This document shows, piece after piece, positions 12,337-25,495 of a stretch of 64,000 nt of DNA; the stretch's first letter is position 1; each line of letters opens with the position of its first letter. The notes under the pieces are model-generated. The model was not told the origin of the DNA. It did no database searches and worked only from the letters and a program-made list of their open reading frames with translations. The stretch is from Corythoichthys intestinalis (lineage: Eukaryota > Chordata > Actinopteri > Syngnathiformes > Syngnathidae): contig NC_080415.1 of NCBI RefSeq assembly GCF_030265065.1, forward strand, positions 40,776,001-40,840,000, given 5' to 3'. The position numbers were made by a program, and so were the translations under genes.

Positions 12337-13615
12337 TCCGAACGTTGTGAGGTTACAACGTTGAGGGACTTTCCTCGAATGTGGTTTTAGCCAAGGTTAG
12401 CTCACCTAGCTTGAGCAGAGGTAATTAATCAGCGCAAGTAGCGAGTCTCTTGTACTGGTCTAATAAACCGTTCAGTAAGTACCCGCAAATATTAATAATG
12501 TAAACAACACACGCGAGCTTTGAAAGCAGCTAGAAATTTACTGCTAAATACTAAATGTACCAAGTTTCAACAAGTAGTCCAAAATTCAGTGAAGCGACCG
12601 TCAAATCCATGGCGGGAAGTGAAAGGAGTCTTGGTGATGATAGATTCAATGGAACTCGGATTTTTGATAATCCAAACATTTTAATCTACGGGGCAATTTG
12701 TAGTTTTTGTTTCATTGGAATACTGTACATTAAATTATTTTTCACCTCATTTATTCAGGTTATGGTTACCCATTGAATAAAAAAAAAACACTGTAGTACT
12801 ATCTACACCTGAAGGGTTCTAGTGCTTTGAGAAAAATTTCACTTTTGTGGCTTACCTGAACCCGTCTTTTTTTTTAGCATTGTAGTTCTTCAAAACAGCT
12901 ACGGGAGCATTATTTCGCATTCAGGCCAAGTACCATTGTCAACATCTGAACATTATTGCATTAGATTTTAACAAAACAATACACAGAAGCGTTAAACTGT
13001 GACAAAAAGCAACACACACACAAAAGCCTCAATCAGCTCAAGGAAGCTTCAGAGACATGTTTATTTCCTATAAACAAATGTTGAACGTAATGTCACTTAT
13101 CACATGACTCAGAGCAGTGTCTGAGATTAAAACACGTCCTACACTGACGAGCGAAGGAATGGTTCGGAGAATCTCATTTCAGAATTAAAAAAAAAAAAAA
13201 AGGACTCACAGTCTGTATCCTGTTGCTCTATTTTCCATTCTATCGCCCCTTTTTCTCGGTTTCCTTTACAACAATTTAGTCAGAATGATATACTTATCTT
13301 TACATATATTTATTAAGGAGGGGAAAAAAGTGGAAGCCGTGCTCCTGAAAATCAGTCTCCGTGTGATGTTGGAATAAGGAGAGACAGTGAGACAAACACG
13401 TCAAGACACATCTTCTTAGCATTGGATTTGACGAGCCAAGAGTGATGGAGTGACCTAAAAGTAGCGTGACCGATGTGGAGTTTAGGCCGGTTTTCGTTTG
13501 TAGTTACAGCAGTTCTTTGCATTTCCCCACGGTCTCTCCGTTTCCATTTCTGGCCACCGGCCCGGCATAATAAGCAGCAGCAGATCTCAAGCTTGGAGCC
13601 GGCCACGTATGTCGC
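12337..13615. other. Interval between dmc1 start and tomm22 stop
   Basis: The left part should contain the dmc1 promoter and 5' UTR. The right part, about 13300-13615, is the expected tomm22 3' UTR; a minus-strand AATAAA lies at about 13308-13315 (TTTATT on the plus strand). In between I recognise only AT-rich sequence and a short poly-A tract near 13187. The 73-codon plus-strand frame at 12555 has no recognisable similarity. Confidence 0.45.
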
Positions 13616-15751
13616 TCACATCTTTCCGGGGGCTGACGGCATCATGCCCGGCACCCCACCAGACATTCCAGTGTTCGGCCCCAACAGGATCTGAGGAGGA
13701 AAATGTTGTGTATTGTAGAAATTTGTTAGGTGTCATAAAAATATTTATTCAATACAATAAATGGTTATCTGGAGTTCTACAATAATTGAAATGGGAAGAA
13801 GGTTGTCATCATACGACTCATGCAGTGGCCTATCGAGTCCATATGATCTTCGCCTGTCGCGTCCAATTCATTTAAACAGGCAGGACCGGCTTCATTCGTC
13901 CGCCCCTCCCGTTCAAAATGAATTGGACGTCTAGCCAACGGGTTAACGTAGGCACTATTCTAGTGGAAAATGGGTTATTATTGAGTTGTAGTGCAGGCGA
14001 TCACCTGTCGCTGCTGCTGTAACTGCTGCTGCTCCAGCTGTAGCCGCTCCGTCTCAAACACAACAGGCAACACCAGGATCATGAAGGAGGTCGTTCCCAC
14101 CCAGAGGGCCGAGCGAGAAAAACTAGAATGAGATCGGCAGAGAAAGAGCGTCCCGACGGGCTCCGTTTTAATGTGAAAATCCAACGAAGGGCGGGCCAGT
14201 TGACCGAGCACCTGTAAAACTTTTTAGCCAGCGAGACCGAACACTGTGCGGAGAACTCGGCGGCCGTGCGAACTGTGTCGGGAAACATCTCTGTCAGGCC
14301 CCACAACCGCTCCACCAGAGTCTCATCGAGCTAGAAGAGAAACTCCCATTAGCCAAGTTTCCTTTTTAATGATACATAAGTATATATTTTCAAGTCATAA
14401 ATACCAAGAAACCCTTACCAATCTTGTAACAAGTGTTTCACCGACACCATTTTTAGGTACCCAGCTGTGGTATTGGTCCATACGTTTGAAATATATGTTT
14501 GTTTGTTTTTTCCTTTTAATATTATATTCTGCACAAGAATGTAAAGTAATTCTATCATGGCCTGGTCAGACACTAAACTCATTAACTGGCATTGACGGCA
14601 ATAGACGTCCAATCCTTTTGAAGTGGTAAGACAGGCAGGTGTCTGGTGATAAAATTCAGATGGATGACTGGACGCCACAAGACTGGACCTCCATGGTTAC
14701 GGTGACGGCAAGCGCTACTTATTTTATGGCAACGTACGTAGCCGGTGGCCATATTGGGTGGTGCCACAGACAGTTGGAAACTAGATCTCAAAGAGAACAT
14801 ATTTCATCCCACCAATTAGTTTATCGCCAGTAAACGTCCTATCCATTTGAACCATCCCACCTCAAATGGTTAGACATCTAGAGCTGTCGTTGGCATATAT
14901 TGAGTGAAGCAGTGTCTGACAAAGCCTTGATAGCAATTATATTTGTCAATTGAGTATGCAGTAATTTTACAATTGATCATCTTTAAAAAACAAAACAAAA
15001 ACAAAAACGGCATCGGTATATAGATGGGTGTCGGAATCAGGGGCTACAAAAAATAGCAACACTGCTAAAAACTGTCAATTTTCATTTCCGTTGTTCGATA
15101 ATTTATTACAATTAATTGTATGGGTATTTTGTTCCTTGTATGCATTTCTTTTTTTGCTTCAGTGTGCATTTCAGTGTGTGCATTTTTGTGTCGTCTCTTT
15201 GTATGAACAAAGAGCTGAAACAATTTCGTTATCCACTGACTGCATGATGGAAAATACATATCCAAGTCTATGCAAGAGACTTGTAGTCAGTCGCGGACCG
15301 AACTATGAAATGCACTTCCACGAGATGGTAATTAACGTGTCATAAACTTTTTGTGCCAATTTTTCTTGCATACTGTATAAAGTTCCTAGTTTATGATACG
15401 CTCCATTTCCCACAGTGGCACTTTATGGGGATAGTATGACGTGAGATGTCTGTCTCATGATAAACCATTTTACGCGTCTTGCAAGGCACGATGGGTTGGA
15501 TTACGCCAATTTACCTGGCAGTCTGAGCGAGTCATCTCAAGTAGCGAGCAGCGTAGTTTACCTAGCTTCGTTGCAGTCGTTTTCTCAAGAAACTCTTACA
15601 AAATATACGCAACATCATGCATAATAGTCAACAAAAAACATTTAGAAGGTAAACCCACGTCATCATCGTCTTCGTCGTCGTCAATTTCATCCTCAGGGGG
15701 CCGGGTTGCCACCGGGCCCGCAGCTGGTGAAAGCTCCTCGATTCCTGCCAT
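13616..15751 (-). CDS. tomm22: Mitochondrial import receptor subunit TOM22 (complete, 4 exons)
   Basis: TOM22 is the central receptor of the mitochondrial outer-membrane TOM complex; it receives preproteins and organises the TOM40 pores. Minus-strand exons: 15659-15751, 14212-14330, 14005-14122 and 13616-13690, total 405 nt, 134 aa (human 142). The N-terminal cytosolic part is strongly acidic (EDEIDDDEDDDD, about residues 20-31), as expected for a presequence receptor. The conserved block LDETLVERLWGLTEMFP follows. One tail-anchor membrane segment (ALWVGTTSFMILVLPVVFE) lies at about 78-96. After it come a Gln-rich stretch and the conserved C terminus ILLGPNTGMSGG. Exon 1 ends on a GTGGGT donor after an Asp codon, leaving frame 0. 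Intron 1 contains foldback repeat sequence. Confidence 0.96.
13850..13947. repeat. Foldback repeat copy in tomm22 intron 3
   Basis: GTCCAATTCATTTAAAC on the left and CAAAATGAATTGGACGTCT on the right form an inverted pair of the dispersed family, around a spacer with CTTCATTCGTCCGCCCC. Confidence 0.55.
14580..14885. repeat. Foldback repeat copy with internal insertion or duplication (tomm22 intron 1)
   Basis: GACGTCCAATCCTTTTGAA near 14604 and AAACGTCCTATCCATTTGAA near 14833 flank about 200 bp; a further CCTCAAATGGTTAGACATCT arm lies at about 14862. The interior between the arms is unfamiliar. Confidence 0.4.
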
Positions 15752-16439
15752 GACTTCCCTCGGGTCCCGTTGCGAGTGGGACACGGCGTTAACAGACGAA
15801 ACAAAACCTTAGACGCTATAATGTCGACAATGAAAAATAGAGTATATTTTTTCAAACAACTACCAAGCTCCTTGTAAAACACCCCGCTAATGCTAGCAAG
15901 CGTGTATCCATGCGACAACCTGAGGTCACCGGTTGCACCAGTGCGCATGCGTAGAAAAGTGAGACGTCGGGGTCAGGTGACGTACATTAGCAAGGGTCAT
16001 TTCGTCGTTCGTGTGAATGAAGCAGCGCTCTCTAACGTTTGGATGTCTTATTACAACCGCTGACGTTAACGGGCCAAAAATAACTTGTTTTTGCTTGAAA
16101 TGCTTGAAAATGATCCAAAACACAGTATGACAAGAGGTGCTTGGAGTGCTGCTGGGTGTACAAAGTATACTTCTGGTGCTCTTCGGTGTGGGGATCAAAA
16201 AAGCTAATAATTTTTAAAAATCGAGGCACTCAAGAAGTACAAAAATAAAAAGCCTTTATTCAGTCTTGGCTTTGTATCCAAAACACGTTATCATTTGTTT
16301 TTATTTGACAGTTTGTGAATAGAAACAGTACTCTGTTCAAGGGATACATACGAATAAGTCACATGAACTACATTACCCATTTGTTTCATTTTCTTATTGT
16401 TGTTATATTTTGGGGAGGAAAAAAAAACATACAAATGCA
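15752..16439. other. Upstream region of tomm22
   Basis: Contains the presumed tomm22 promoter, with moderate GC content up to about 15960. I see no reading frame or repeat that I recognise in the remainder. Confidence 0.3.
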
Positions 16440-16622
16440 GCGATTGGCTAGTAGCGACCAATTCAGGGTGTACCCCGCCTCTTGCCCATAGTTAGGTGGA
16501 CTAGGCTCCTGCACCCCCGCTACACTCGTGAGGCGCTGACTGGGACGCGAACCCGCGCGCCACGACGCTTCCACTCGGAAAGTCGGAAGGGACGCTAACT
16601 ACTGCGCCATAAAACAGCGGCT
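16440..16622 (-). repeat. tRNA-derived SINE
   Basis: On the minus strand the sequence starts with ATGGCGCAGTAGTTAGCG, which fits a pol III A box (TGGCNNAGTNGG-like). About 45 bases later it has GCGGGTTCGCGTCCC, which fits a B box (GGTTCGANTCC). The body ends in the block GTGCAGGAGCCTA...CTAACTATGGGC...GGGGTACACCCTG. That tail matches the separate fragments at 16955-17040 and 49045-49170. The promoter boxes point to a tRNA-derived SINE and not a working tRNA gene, because no cloverleaf closes. Confidence 0.65.
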
Positions 16623-16789
16623 GGCCAGCATTGTTACTTGAAGGAATCGGCAGGGAGGTTTTCACGCTCCACAACGGACCTGCGTGTACCCGTTACACAA
16701 TGCTTTATTAATTTCATCAAATAATGAAATATTTGTTGTAAAAGACAATCTGAAATAAGTTATTCATTCTTTAGTTTAATTTATCTGTC

Positions 16790-16885
16790 ATCCCAGACAA
16801 TTGTTTTTATTACCTGCCATGAAGGCTAAAGTCGTTGCCGAAACATGTCAGGTAATTTAAACAACCTAAAACAATTGTCTGGGAT
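16790..16885. repeat. Inverted repeat with hammerhead-ribozyme-like core
   Basis: Perfect 18-bp arms ATCCCAGACAATTGTTTT (16790-16807) and its reverse complement (16868-16885) enclose a second pair, ATTACC / GGTAAT (16809-16814, 16851-16856). Inside lie ATGAAGGC at 16819-16826 and GCCGAAAC at 16837-16844. GGC/GCC can pair as a short stem, leaving ATGA and GAAA in the positions of the conserved hammerhead core, although the usual CTGATGA is not intact (it reads CCATGA). It could equally be a small foldback transposon. Confidence 0.45.
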
Positions 16886-16954
16886 AAAAGAAAAATTCAA
16901 GTAATCAGTAAGTGTAGACAAAATGACCTTAATACAACAACTAAGTTATGTTTT

Positions 16955-17040
16955 CATTCGTCTTCCATGCCGCTTATTCTCACGAGGGTCGCGGGGGTGC
17001 TAGAGCCTACCCCAGCTAACTATGGGCAGTCATAAATCCA
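16955..17040 (+). repeat. SINE/LINE tail fragment
   Basis: The block CCGCTTATTCTCACGAGGGT, then CGCGGGGGTGCTAGAGCCTA, is the GC-rich tail common in fish interspersed repeats. It is the same tail as in the SINE at 16440-16622 and the fragment at 49045-49170. No A or B box is attached here. Confidence 0.5.
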
Positions 17041-17339
17041 TGTAAATAGACAGTATAAGTTTATTAAGCTCACCTACGAATGGTTTGGATCATCTACTAC
17101 CTGTTCTTAAAAAAAATCCCAAAAGTGTGCACACCTCAAAGTTTAAGCACGACAAGTGACTTAAACGATAACACTTTGTAATAGATTAACCTCGACATGA
17201 CTCAACATTTACTTAAACTCTGACACTTTTTCCAATGTTTGACTTTCCCGTTTACGTAAACAGCGCGTGTTTTTCTTGCTTTTCTTTTCAAAAAAAAAAA
17301 AAAAAAAAAAGAGGGCCCAGGACGTGGAAAGAGGACGAA

Positions 17340-17662
17340 GGGATTCCTTGTTTACATCCTCCCGGAGTACGCGGCGGGGGCGGGGTGACTCCGCCCTCAT
17401 TCTTTACCCCTGACGTCATTGTCGCTTGTTTTTTTTTTTTTTTTTTTTATGAATGAAAGAATCCCACCTCAGAGAGCAGCGGACTAGTCATTCCGGGAAA
17501 AGGCGGACTGACATTTTGTCGCCATAGTCGAGCCAGGCGGCTAATTTGTCACATTTGAGAACTACGAGACACCAAAGAAGCGTGAGCGAGTCGATAACAA
17601 CAGCCGAACGCCGGGGGAACCGTATCATAGAAGCGGAAATTCGCCAAGTAAACCAAGAACAA
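17340..17662 (+). promoter_or_regulatory. Probable maff promoter and non-coding first exon
   Basis: A GC-richer stretch carries a GC box (GGGGGCGGGG, 17376-17385) and a perfect palindromic CRE (TGACGTCA, 17411-17418), followed by a poly-T tract. About 200 bases of GC-moderate sequence then end at AACAAGTGAGTGGG, where GTGAGT at about 17662 would be a good donor. The first coding exon of maff begins only at 23555, after an acceptor-like TCTTTCCAG near 23499, so a spliced 5' UTR exon here is a reasonable inference. No transcript evidence is available. Confidence 0.45.
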
Positions 17663-19196
17663 GTGAGTGGGCAGCTGTTTACTTTAATCTCTCGTAGCCG
17701 ACACCGCTGATGCTAAAGATGCTAGCAGCTCATATTACAAGCATGTTTTCGAGCGATCGTGCGAATGATCTAGACACTCTCTTGATAATCATAACGTAAT
17801 ATTACATCGCGTTGTTTGCCTATAAAATGGAATTCTAGTCTTGGATGTAATTGCGTCTTCATTAGAATGTTTTCCAATAATGCTAAAATGGATGACGAAT
17901 GCTGTCGCGTCGCGAAGGCTGTTTACTACAGTAAACCCGCTCTCCGTAGAAGGACTCTCTCGTAGGTAACCGTGTGTTATTTTATATACAGTAGTCGTTT
18001 ACCGGCCGAATGTATACATTTCGGCGTTTGTCGCTGTTATCTGTGGCGGTTTACGCGTGGTCGTGTTGCGGTCACTTGTTGCTTACACGAAAAAAAACCT
18101 AGCAGACCTTCTTAGGCGGTATTTTTAGCCGAGTATATACACGGATATCCTGAAGTCTCGTGACAAATATAGCAGCGACCGGTTACTTTTTGTTGGATTT
18201 TTAAGGGACTGGCCCTAACCGGTTTAGCTTTAGTGGGTCGACTGCGGGACTGCTGAATCACCGTGACTTGACGAAACGCCGACTATTTGGACGCTAGTGC
18301 GGTTCACTTGCGGCCACTTGACGGCCCACGCTTTTTTTTCCCGGGAAATTCCATCAACCGGACGCAAAAATGACACAGCGTTGCACTTTTCATATGATGC
18401 CAATAGTCGTTCCTTCGCGTTGTCAATCAGCACGTGTTTTTCGCTTTGAAAGTGGACTCCAACCCAATTAACGTCATTCCTGCCTCTGAATTAGATTTCC
18501 TTGCCAGGAATGTGGACTAAAATGACACTGGGCACTCACGATAGCGATTATATGGCGATACAGAAAATCATTCTACAATATTGTACGATACAAGTAATAA
18601 CGAGGAAAAATTGGACGTCTATCGCTGTCAATGGCACCCAATGCGTTGAGAGGGACATTTCTTGTGGAGATTTTTGCTACAGATATGTTGCTTTCTTTTG
18701 TTTTTTAAATAATGATGTGTTTAAAAACAAAAAAGAAACCTTGATAAACTATTAGGATACCAAGTATCACGATGCATCACCATATCGATATTTTGTCACA
18801 CCCCGACGGGCCACTAACTGGTTACTGTATAATGGTGAAAAACCTTTTTGAACTCTGTTAAAAGACCTTAGAGCGATTCAAAACAGAAAGTGAAAGTGGT
18901 ATCAGCTTGAATAACAGGTTTGTCCTTCACATCTATTTTCAATGAGGTTTATAGAGGTTTTTTTTTCGGGGGGGGGACAAAAATGGATGATGTCAATCCA
19001 GACAGAATCCTAACCACAAATTTCCTCTTTTATTGGAGTCTTAAAACGCACCTTTCCAGCCTTCCCTGTCATGCCTCCGTGCACTCCTGGAATGATTCCT
19101 CTTTGTCATCACAGCCATTATAATGTCATCGGCGTCTTCCAAACAAGCCCTCTGTGACCTTAAAAAGTGGGGGAAATCATCAAGGGAGGTTTCTCC

Positions 19197-19440
19197 ACTA
19201 GGGCTGCAACTAACAATTATTTTCATAATCAATTAAGCAGACGATTAATTCAACGATTAATCGGATATATGTAACTTTTTTCAATTACCTTCACAAATTC
19301 CCTTGAAATGGTTGGCATGTTTTAAGTACCAAAATCGATGACTAGTTCCTTCAAAAATAATATTTTATGACAGCTTCCTGACTTAATCTGATAGTATTTT
19401 TAACTGAGAAGTTATAGGTATGTTATAATTTCTAGAAGTC
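19197..19440 (+). mobile_element. hAT-type element end (TAGGGCTGCAACTAAC)
   Basis: The sequence TAGGGCTGCAACTAACAATT, followed by AATCAATTAAGCAGACGATTAATTC-like repeats, is the typical end of a non-autonomous hAT element common in fish. I cannot place the other end; it merges into unfamiliar AT-rich sequence and then a foldback copy at about 19490-19660. Confidence 0.45.
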
Positions 19441-21052
19441 AGAAGTTTAAGGTGAAGTAGGGTCTATTGGCGTTCATGTCAGCCAATGAGGTGAAAAAGC
19501 AGTTAAAATGGGTTGGCTATCCACTGCTATCAGTGGAAGCCAATGAGATGTAAATGACGGTAGATAGCTCAATTTGCTGACGGTCACTGCCATCCCTCTC
19601 AATCAAAATGGATTGGTCGTCTAGCGCCGTTAATGGCAGCCGATGACACTATTGTAGTGGAAATTTTTGGTCGCCACCTGTTGGTAGTACTTTATTAGAC
19701 AGTGACATCTTTTTAAAAGGATCTATCAATTCATGGCGGGAGCAGATCGCTAACCTTTAGGGATCCAAAGTATGACGATATATTGTCACACTCGATCAAT
19801 ATCTTTTGAAACATAATGGATTAATTAGATAACTGACTGGAACCTTGAGCGAGACGGCTATCTGACAGACGGGTCAAAGAGCTTTTTGAAGTTAAATAAG
19901 AGAAGGGCAATATCAATCGGGAAGTACGCTTTCACACGTAGCACACTTCCTTCTCCGCTCAGAAGTATTCAGGCCCTTCACACAATGAAGGAAAGTATCG
20001 TCGCTGGACGGCAGACACCGTCGCCGCCACGAGCCCGCGGTCTTTTTTTAGCCAACCATAGAGCCTCAAGTTAAAGTCAGCGTGACGGTGACCTGACCTT
20101 CGCCCCGCCGAACCGAAGCGCTCAAAGAACTGGCCTTAAGTGGAATGTAGGAAGTCCCGTACCTCCACCGTGGACTTGATGTTTAATACGACCAAAACCT
20201 TTCCAAATAGAATCGCTCAAAGGATCCGCTTTAAACAAACACTACTCCTCACATCAGTTTTGTGTTACACAAGTGTACGTATTTAGTTTTTGTGTATCAT
20301 TTGTAACTTAATGGTTAGGAAATATTTTTTTTACTGGCGTTTTCTTTTCACACTCATGTTCGCGCCGATTCAGAATGAAGCATCTTCATTGCATTTGAAT
20401 GAGACGGACGTGCTCGTTAGGTGCCGCCCTGCTAACATCAAGCTCGGCGGGCAGAAAAGCAACGATTCCAAGTGCTCCTTCAATCCATTTTGCTCCGCTG
20501 TCATCTCTAAATTGCTCACAGACAAGATCGTCAGGGAACAGTTTAGTCATAAATTCATTCACATGCAAGCCGTGCAAATGGAATCAGAAGACATTTAGTT
20601 ACGTTATCAAGACTAGAGCTGTCTCAATAACTGTTCATGTTGCGTTAACAGTTGACATGAGCCTGTTGTTCTCCATTTTATTATTACTTGAGGTGCCATA
20701 CTTTGTATCCCAATAAGTTATGGACACGCTCCCGCCGTCCTAGAAAGATGTCACTGTTTCGTAGAGGAACAGTAAAGGTCGCTGTCAAAAAAAATTTGTT
20801 GTGTATGTTAACTCACTGGCTGCATTTCAAGTCAGTCCTCCCTGTTTTACATCAATCGTTTACAGACAGAAATATCGCACTGAAATATTATCGGTCTGTT
20901 ACGGAGACAAAAATGATTGACAAATTGTCTGCAACAAGATCAAATATTGTTTGTTTTTCCATTTAGAAATGGCATGTTTTACTATGAACTACTACTCCAA
21001 CTATGAAAAAGTAGTTTTATAGTAGAATAGCAGAGACTGATTTCCTGACCTA

Positions 21053-22592
<1,540 letters not shown>

Positions 22593-23554
22593 TACGTATC
22601 AATAATTGTTGCACTGCCACAGCGTGAGATGATTGTCAGCCTTGTATTGTCCATTGTATCGCGTAAGGAGGTCCCCGCCCCTAGTTATTACTAATATATT
22701 GTCCAGTGTTTTTATGTCAAATTCCCCTCAAAAATGTGACTTTTTATACTCCAGTGCAACGTTTTTTGGCTCATGCGATTTATAGTCCGTAGAAAATAGG
22801 GTCATCGGTCCAGGGCTTTCATATTCAGCAGTCCTCACGGCATCGGCATTTTTTCCGCCTCGTCATTGCTTCGTCACAGCAACACTGCAGCCGAATTCAA
22901 CTGTAACTGTCGCAATCTTCACACATTAATACATTTGATAATCGGCAACTTTGGTCAGCGTGATTTGTTTTTAGACATTTTGTCAGATAAAAATTGGTTC
23001 TGACGTATGAGGCACTTAAAATTTGGAGTTTTTGAAAAATAGTGATGCTTGCGATATAAGTGTGTTATTAAGAGAACATTTAGCTAGCAGTAAGAATTTT
23101 TCCTAATGAAAGTTTTGGACCGTTGGCAGTGTGTTGACAGGAGGAAGTGCTGCTTAGGACACCTGCTTTGAGCAAGCATAAGGACAACATTTTTGCCTTA
23201 GTAACTTCCTCCTTAGCACGCAATAAACAAAAAGGCCTGTCACTTTCAAAAAAAAAAAAAAAAACTTCCTCTGATATCAAACCACAGAATTAGAGTGTGT
23301 GTGTGTGTCAGCAGGGGAATGAGAGATGCGAGGCTTCTCCTTTTCTACGTCCGCCGTGCATGACTGGCGGTCTTGTGAGCGGACGTAAATGTCAGGCCAG
23401 ATATCAACCAAAACGGCGTGACGCGCTGACTCGCATGTGACCGTTTACCTTGTAAAAAAATAAATAAACAGCTGTTGAATCCTGTTTGTTTCTTTCCAGA
23501 GCACCTGAATCTGCGCCGACTGGTTCTTGGGGGAAACCCGAGGAGCGTGGAATC

Positions 23555-25495
23555 ATGGCGACGGAGAGGAACAGCAAAGCCCTGAAGGTAACGCACACGA
23601 CCGGGAAACGGTGGGAGGGAAGGAGGACATTCTCTTTTAGCCATTTACACACAACATTGCTTTCCAAGTAAATCTGGGGGAAAGCAAGGGCGTAGGTTTG
23701 GTCTCAACATTGGTAGGGCCGATATAACAGCATACACATTCATAAGCATAAATAAAAATAAACGGTAATAAGAGCAAACGGATTGGGTCAACATGAAATG
23801 TCAGGGCTGCGTTTCTCAAGAACATGAACCTAATTCATTGATAGTCTAAATCAGGGGTCCCCAAACTTTTTCCTGTGAGAGCCACCTAACTTTTCCCTTC
23901 TCTGATGAGGGTCAGGGGTCAGTTTGTAACAGAAAAAAGTGTGACGATTGCAGGAGTGCTTAAATGTAAACATTTATTGTTTTTCACAAAGCCACAATCA
24001 AATAACCCTTTCTGGATTCTTCACGGAACAAAAGTAAATAAAATAATAATATAATATAGTAAAAATAAATAATAATAACACTTTATTAAATAGATAATAA
24101 CCAAATAACCCTCTCTCAGTTCTTCACAGAAAAAGGCCAGGAAATAACTAACCCTATTGAGAAAAAAACATTTTTTTTAATCAAAATGCTCTCTGGTATT
24201 ATTCAGGAGGCCGGACCAAATGTGGAGGCGGGCCGTAGTTTGGGGACCCCTCGTCTAAATGATCAATGAAAAATAAATATCTATTGACTTAAACTAAATG
24301 TCACGTTTAAGTGATATACTGTTTGATTCAAACCTTCGTTTCAAAAACTACAAAAGAAACATTTTTTTAAAAAATTCCAGAATAAATATCTGAATTTTAT
24401 TAGCAAATTTAAATTGCAATATTTGAACATAACTTCAACTATATTAATATACGGCAGAAAACACAGACAAGGCTGAAAAAGCAATTTCTGCTCTTGCACC
24501 CCTCTTTCAAATAAACTGCTGTATTTTAAGCCAAAAGAATTGTTTTTGTTTGATAGAACAATATGTCTATATGCTGCCATAGCAGATTCATGGCCCATTA
24601 AGCCCCCAAACTATGTTTAATTTGTCCCTTTTACCCTGGAAACACCCGTTTACAGACGTCGCGCAACCACTTTTGTTTCAACCCAGCCATAAAAAGGTAA
24701 GTAATCGACAGATAAAAGAACTTCCGTGTCCCTTTCGGGGTACTTTTTTTTTTGTAGGGTTCTTCTTTTTTAACGTCAACTTTTTTTTCCCTCTCTTCTT
24801 TTTTTTTGTTCTTCCATGTCCCCTGAGGGGGTCTTTTCGTTACAAACTACTTTTTGCCGTAACTTTTGAACATTTTCTCATTCTACAAGCGTTATTTACA
24901 TGACGTGACGTCCAATCCAATTTGACCTCCCGGTGAAAATGGACCGGACATCTATCGCCGTCAATGCCAGCCAATGAGTTAGTCCTTCAAATGACCTACA
25001 CGACTGGCTTTCTTACTCATCCTGTACGTTACGTCTCCCGCCGTCGTTCAGGTGAAGCAGGAATGCGGCGAGAACGTGCCTTTCCTGTCGGACGGCGAGC
25101 TCATGTCGCTGTCTGTCCGCGAGCTCAACCTGCACCTGCGCGGCATGTCTCGCGAGGAGATCCAGAAGCTGAAGCAACGCCGCCGCACCTTGAAAAACCG
25201 GGGCTACGCCGCCAGCTGCCGGGTCAAGCGGGTGTCCCAGCGCGAGGCCCTGGAGCAGCAGAAAATGGAGCTCCAGCGGGAGGTGGACCGACTCGGGGCG
25301 GAGAACGCCGGCATGAGGAAAGAGCTGGAGGGCCTGGGGGCCCGCCTGGCCGCGCTGCAGAGGTTCGCCAGGGGCCTGGAGGCCGGAGGGGGCAACCTGC
25401 TCGCCACCGCGCCGCGCCTCAACACCGCCTCCGTCATCACCATCGTCAAGAGTCCGCCGCAGGCTCAACCGCAGAGGGACCACGAGTCTTCCTAG
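23555..25495 (+). CDS. maff: Small Maf bZIP transcription factor (MafF-like), two coding exons
   Basis: Small Mafs are nuclear bZIP proteins without a transactivation domain; they bind MARE/ARE sites as homodimers (repressing) or with CNC partners such as NRF2 and NF-E2 (activating). Coding exons 23555-23587 (ATG to AAG|GTAACG) and 25052-25495 give 477 nt, 158 aa, within the small-Maf range of about 156-164. The extended homology region has [18 protein letters not shown]. The basic region has [20 protein letters not shown], with the Maf-specific Tyr. A leucine zipper follows at about 80-120, and the C terminus carries the small-Maf motif ASVITIVKS. The start [15 protein letters not shown] matches the family. 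The paralogue (F, G or K) is chosen mainly from the neighbours dmc1 and tomm22, which flank MAFF in human; mafg is the main alternative. Exon 2 is very GC-rich, so several long overlapping frames there are shadows. Confidence 0.9.
23685..24450 (-). mobile_element. hAT-type element, CAAGGGCG family, copy D (inverted, truncated)
   Basis: Starts with CAAGGGCGTAGGTTTGGTCT, the reverse of the family's right end, and continues with the reversed interior. For example TTTCAAAAACTACAAAAGAA near 24339 matches the inverted 9900-9950 region. The opposite end is missing. It is interrupted by another hAT element at 23852-24252. It lies in the intron between the two maff coding exons. Confidence 0.65.
23852..24252. 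mobile_element. hAT-type MITE, CAGGGGTCCCCAAAC family
   Basis: The ends are CAGGGGTCCCCAAACTTTTT and AGTTTGGGGACCCCTC, a clear terminal inverted repeat. Perfect 8-bp target duplications GTCTAAAT lie at 23844-23851 and 24253-24260. About 400 bp, AT-rich, no coding capacity. It sits inside the CAAGGGCG-family copy D and is therefore younger than it. Confidence 0.9.

Noticed and set aside
16440-16622. A tRNA gene
   Set aside because: A and B boxes are present but the sequence does not close a cloverleaf and runs into an interspersed-repeat tail, so it is a SINE.
20290-20598. A 102-codon plus-strand frame in the maff intron
   Set aside because: No recognisable domain, no splice context, and an antisense frame overlaps it; probably chance.
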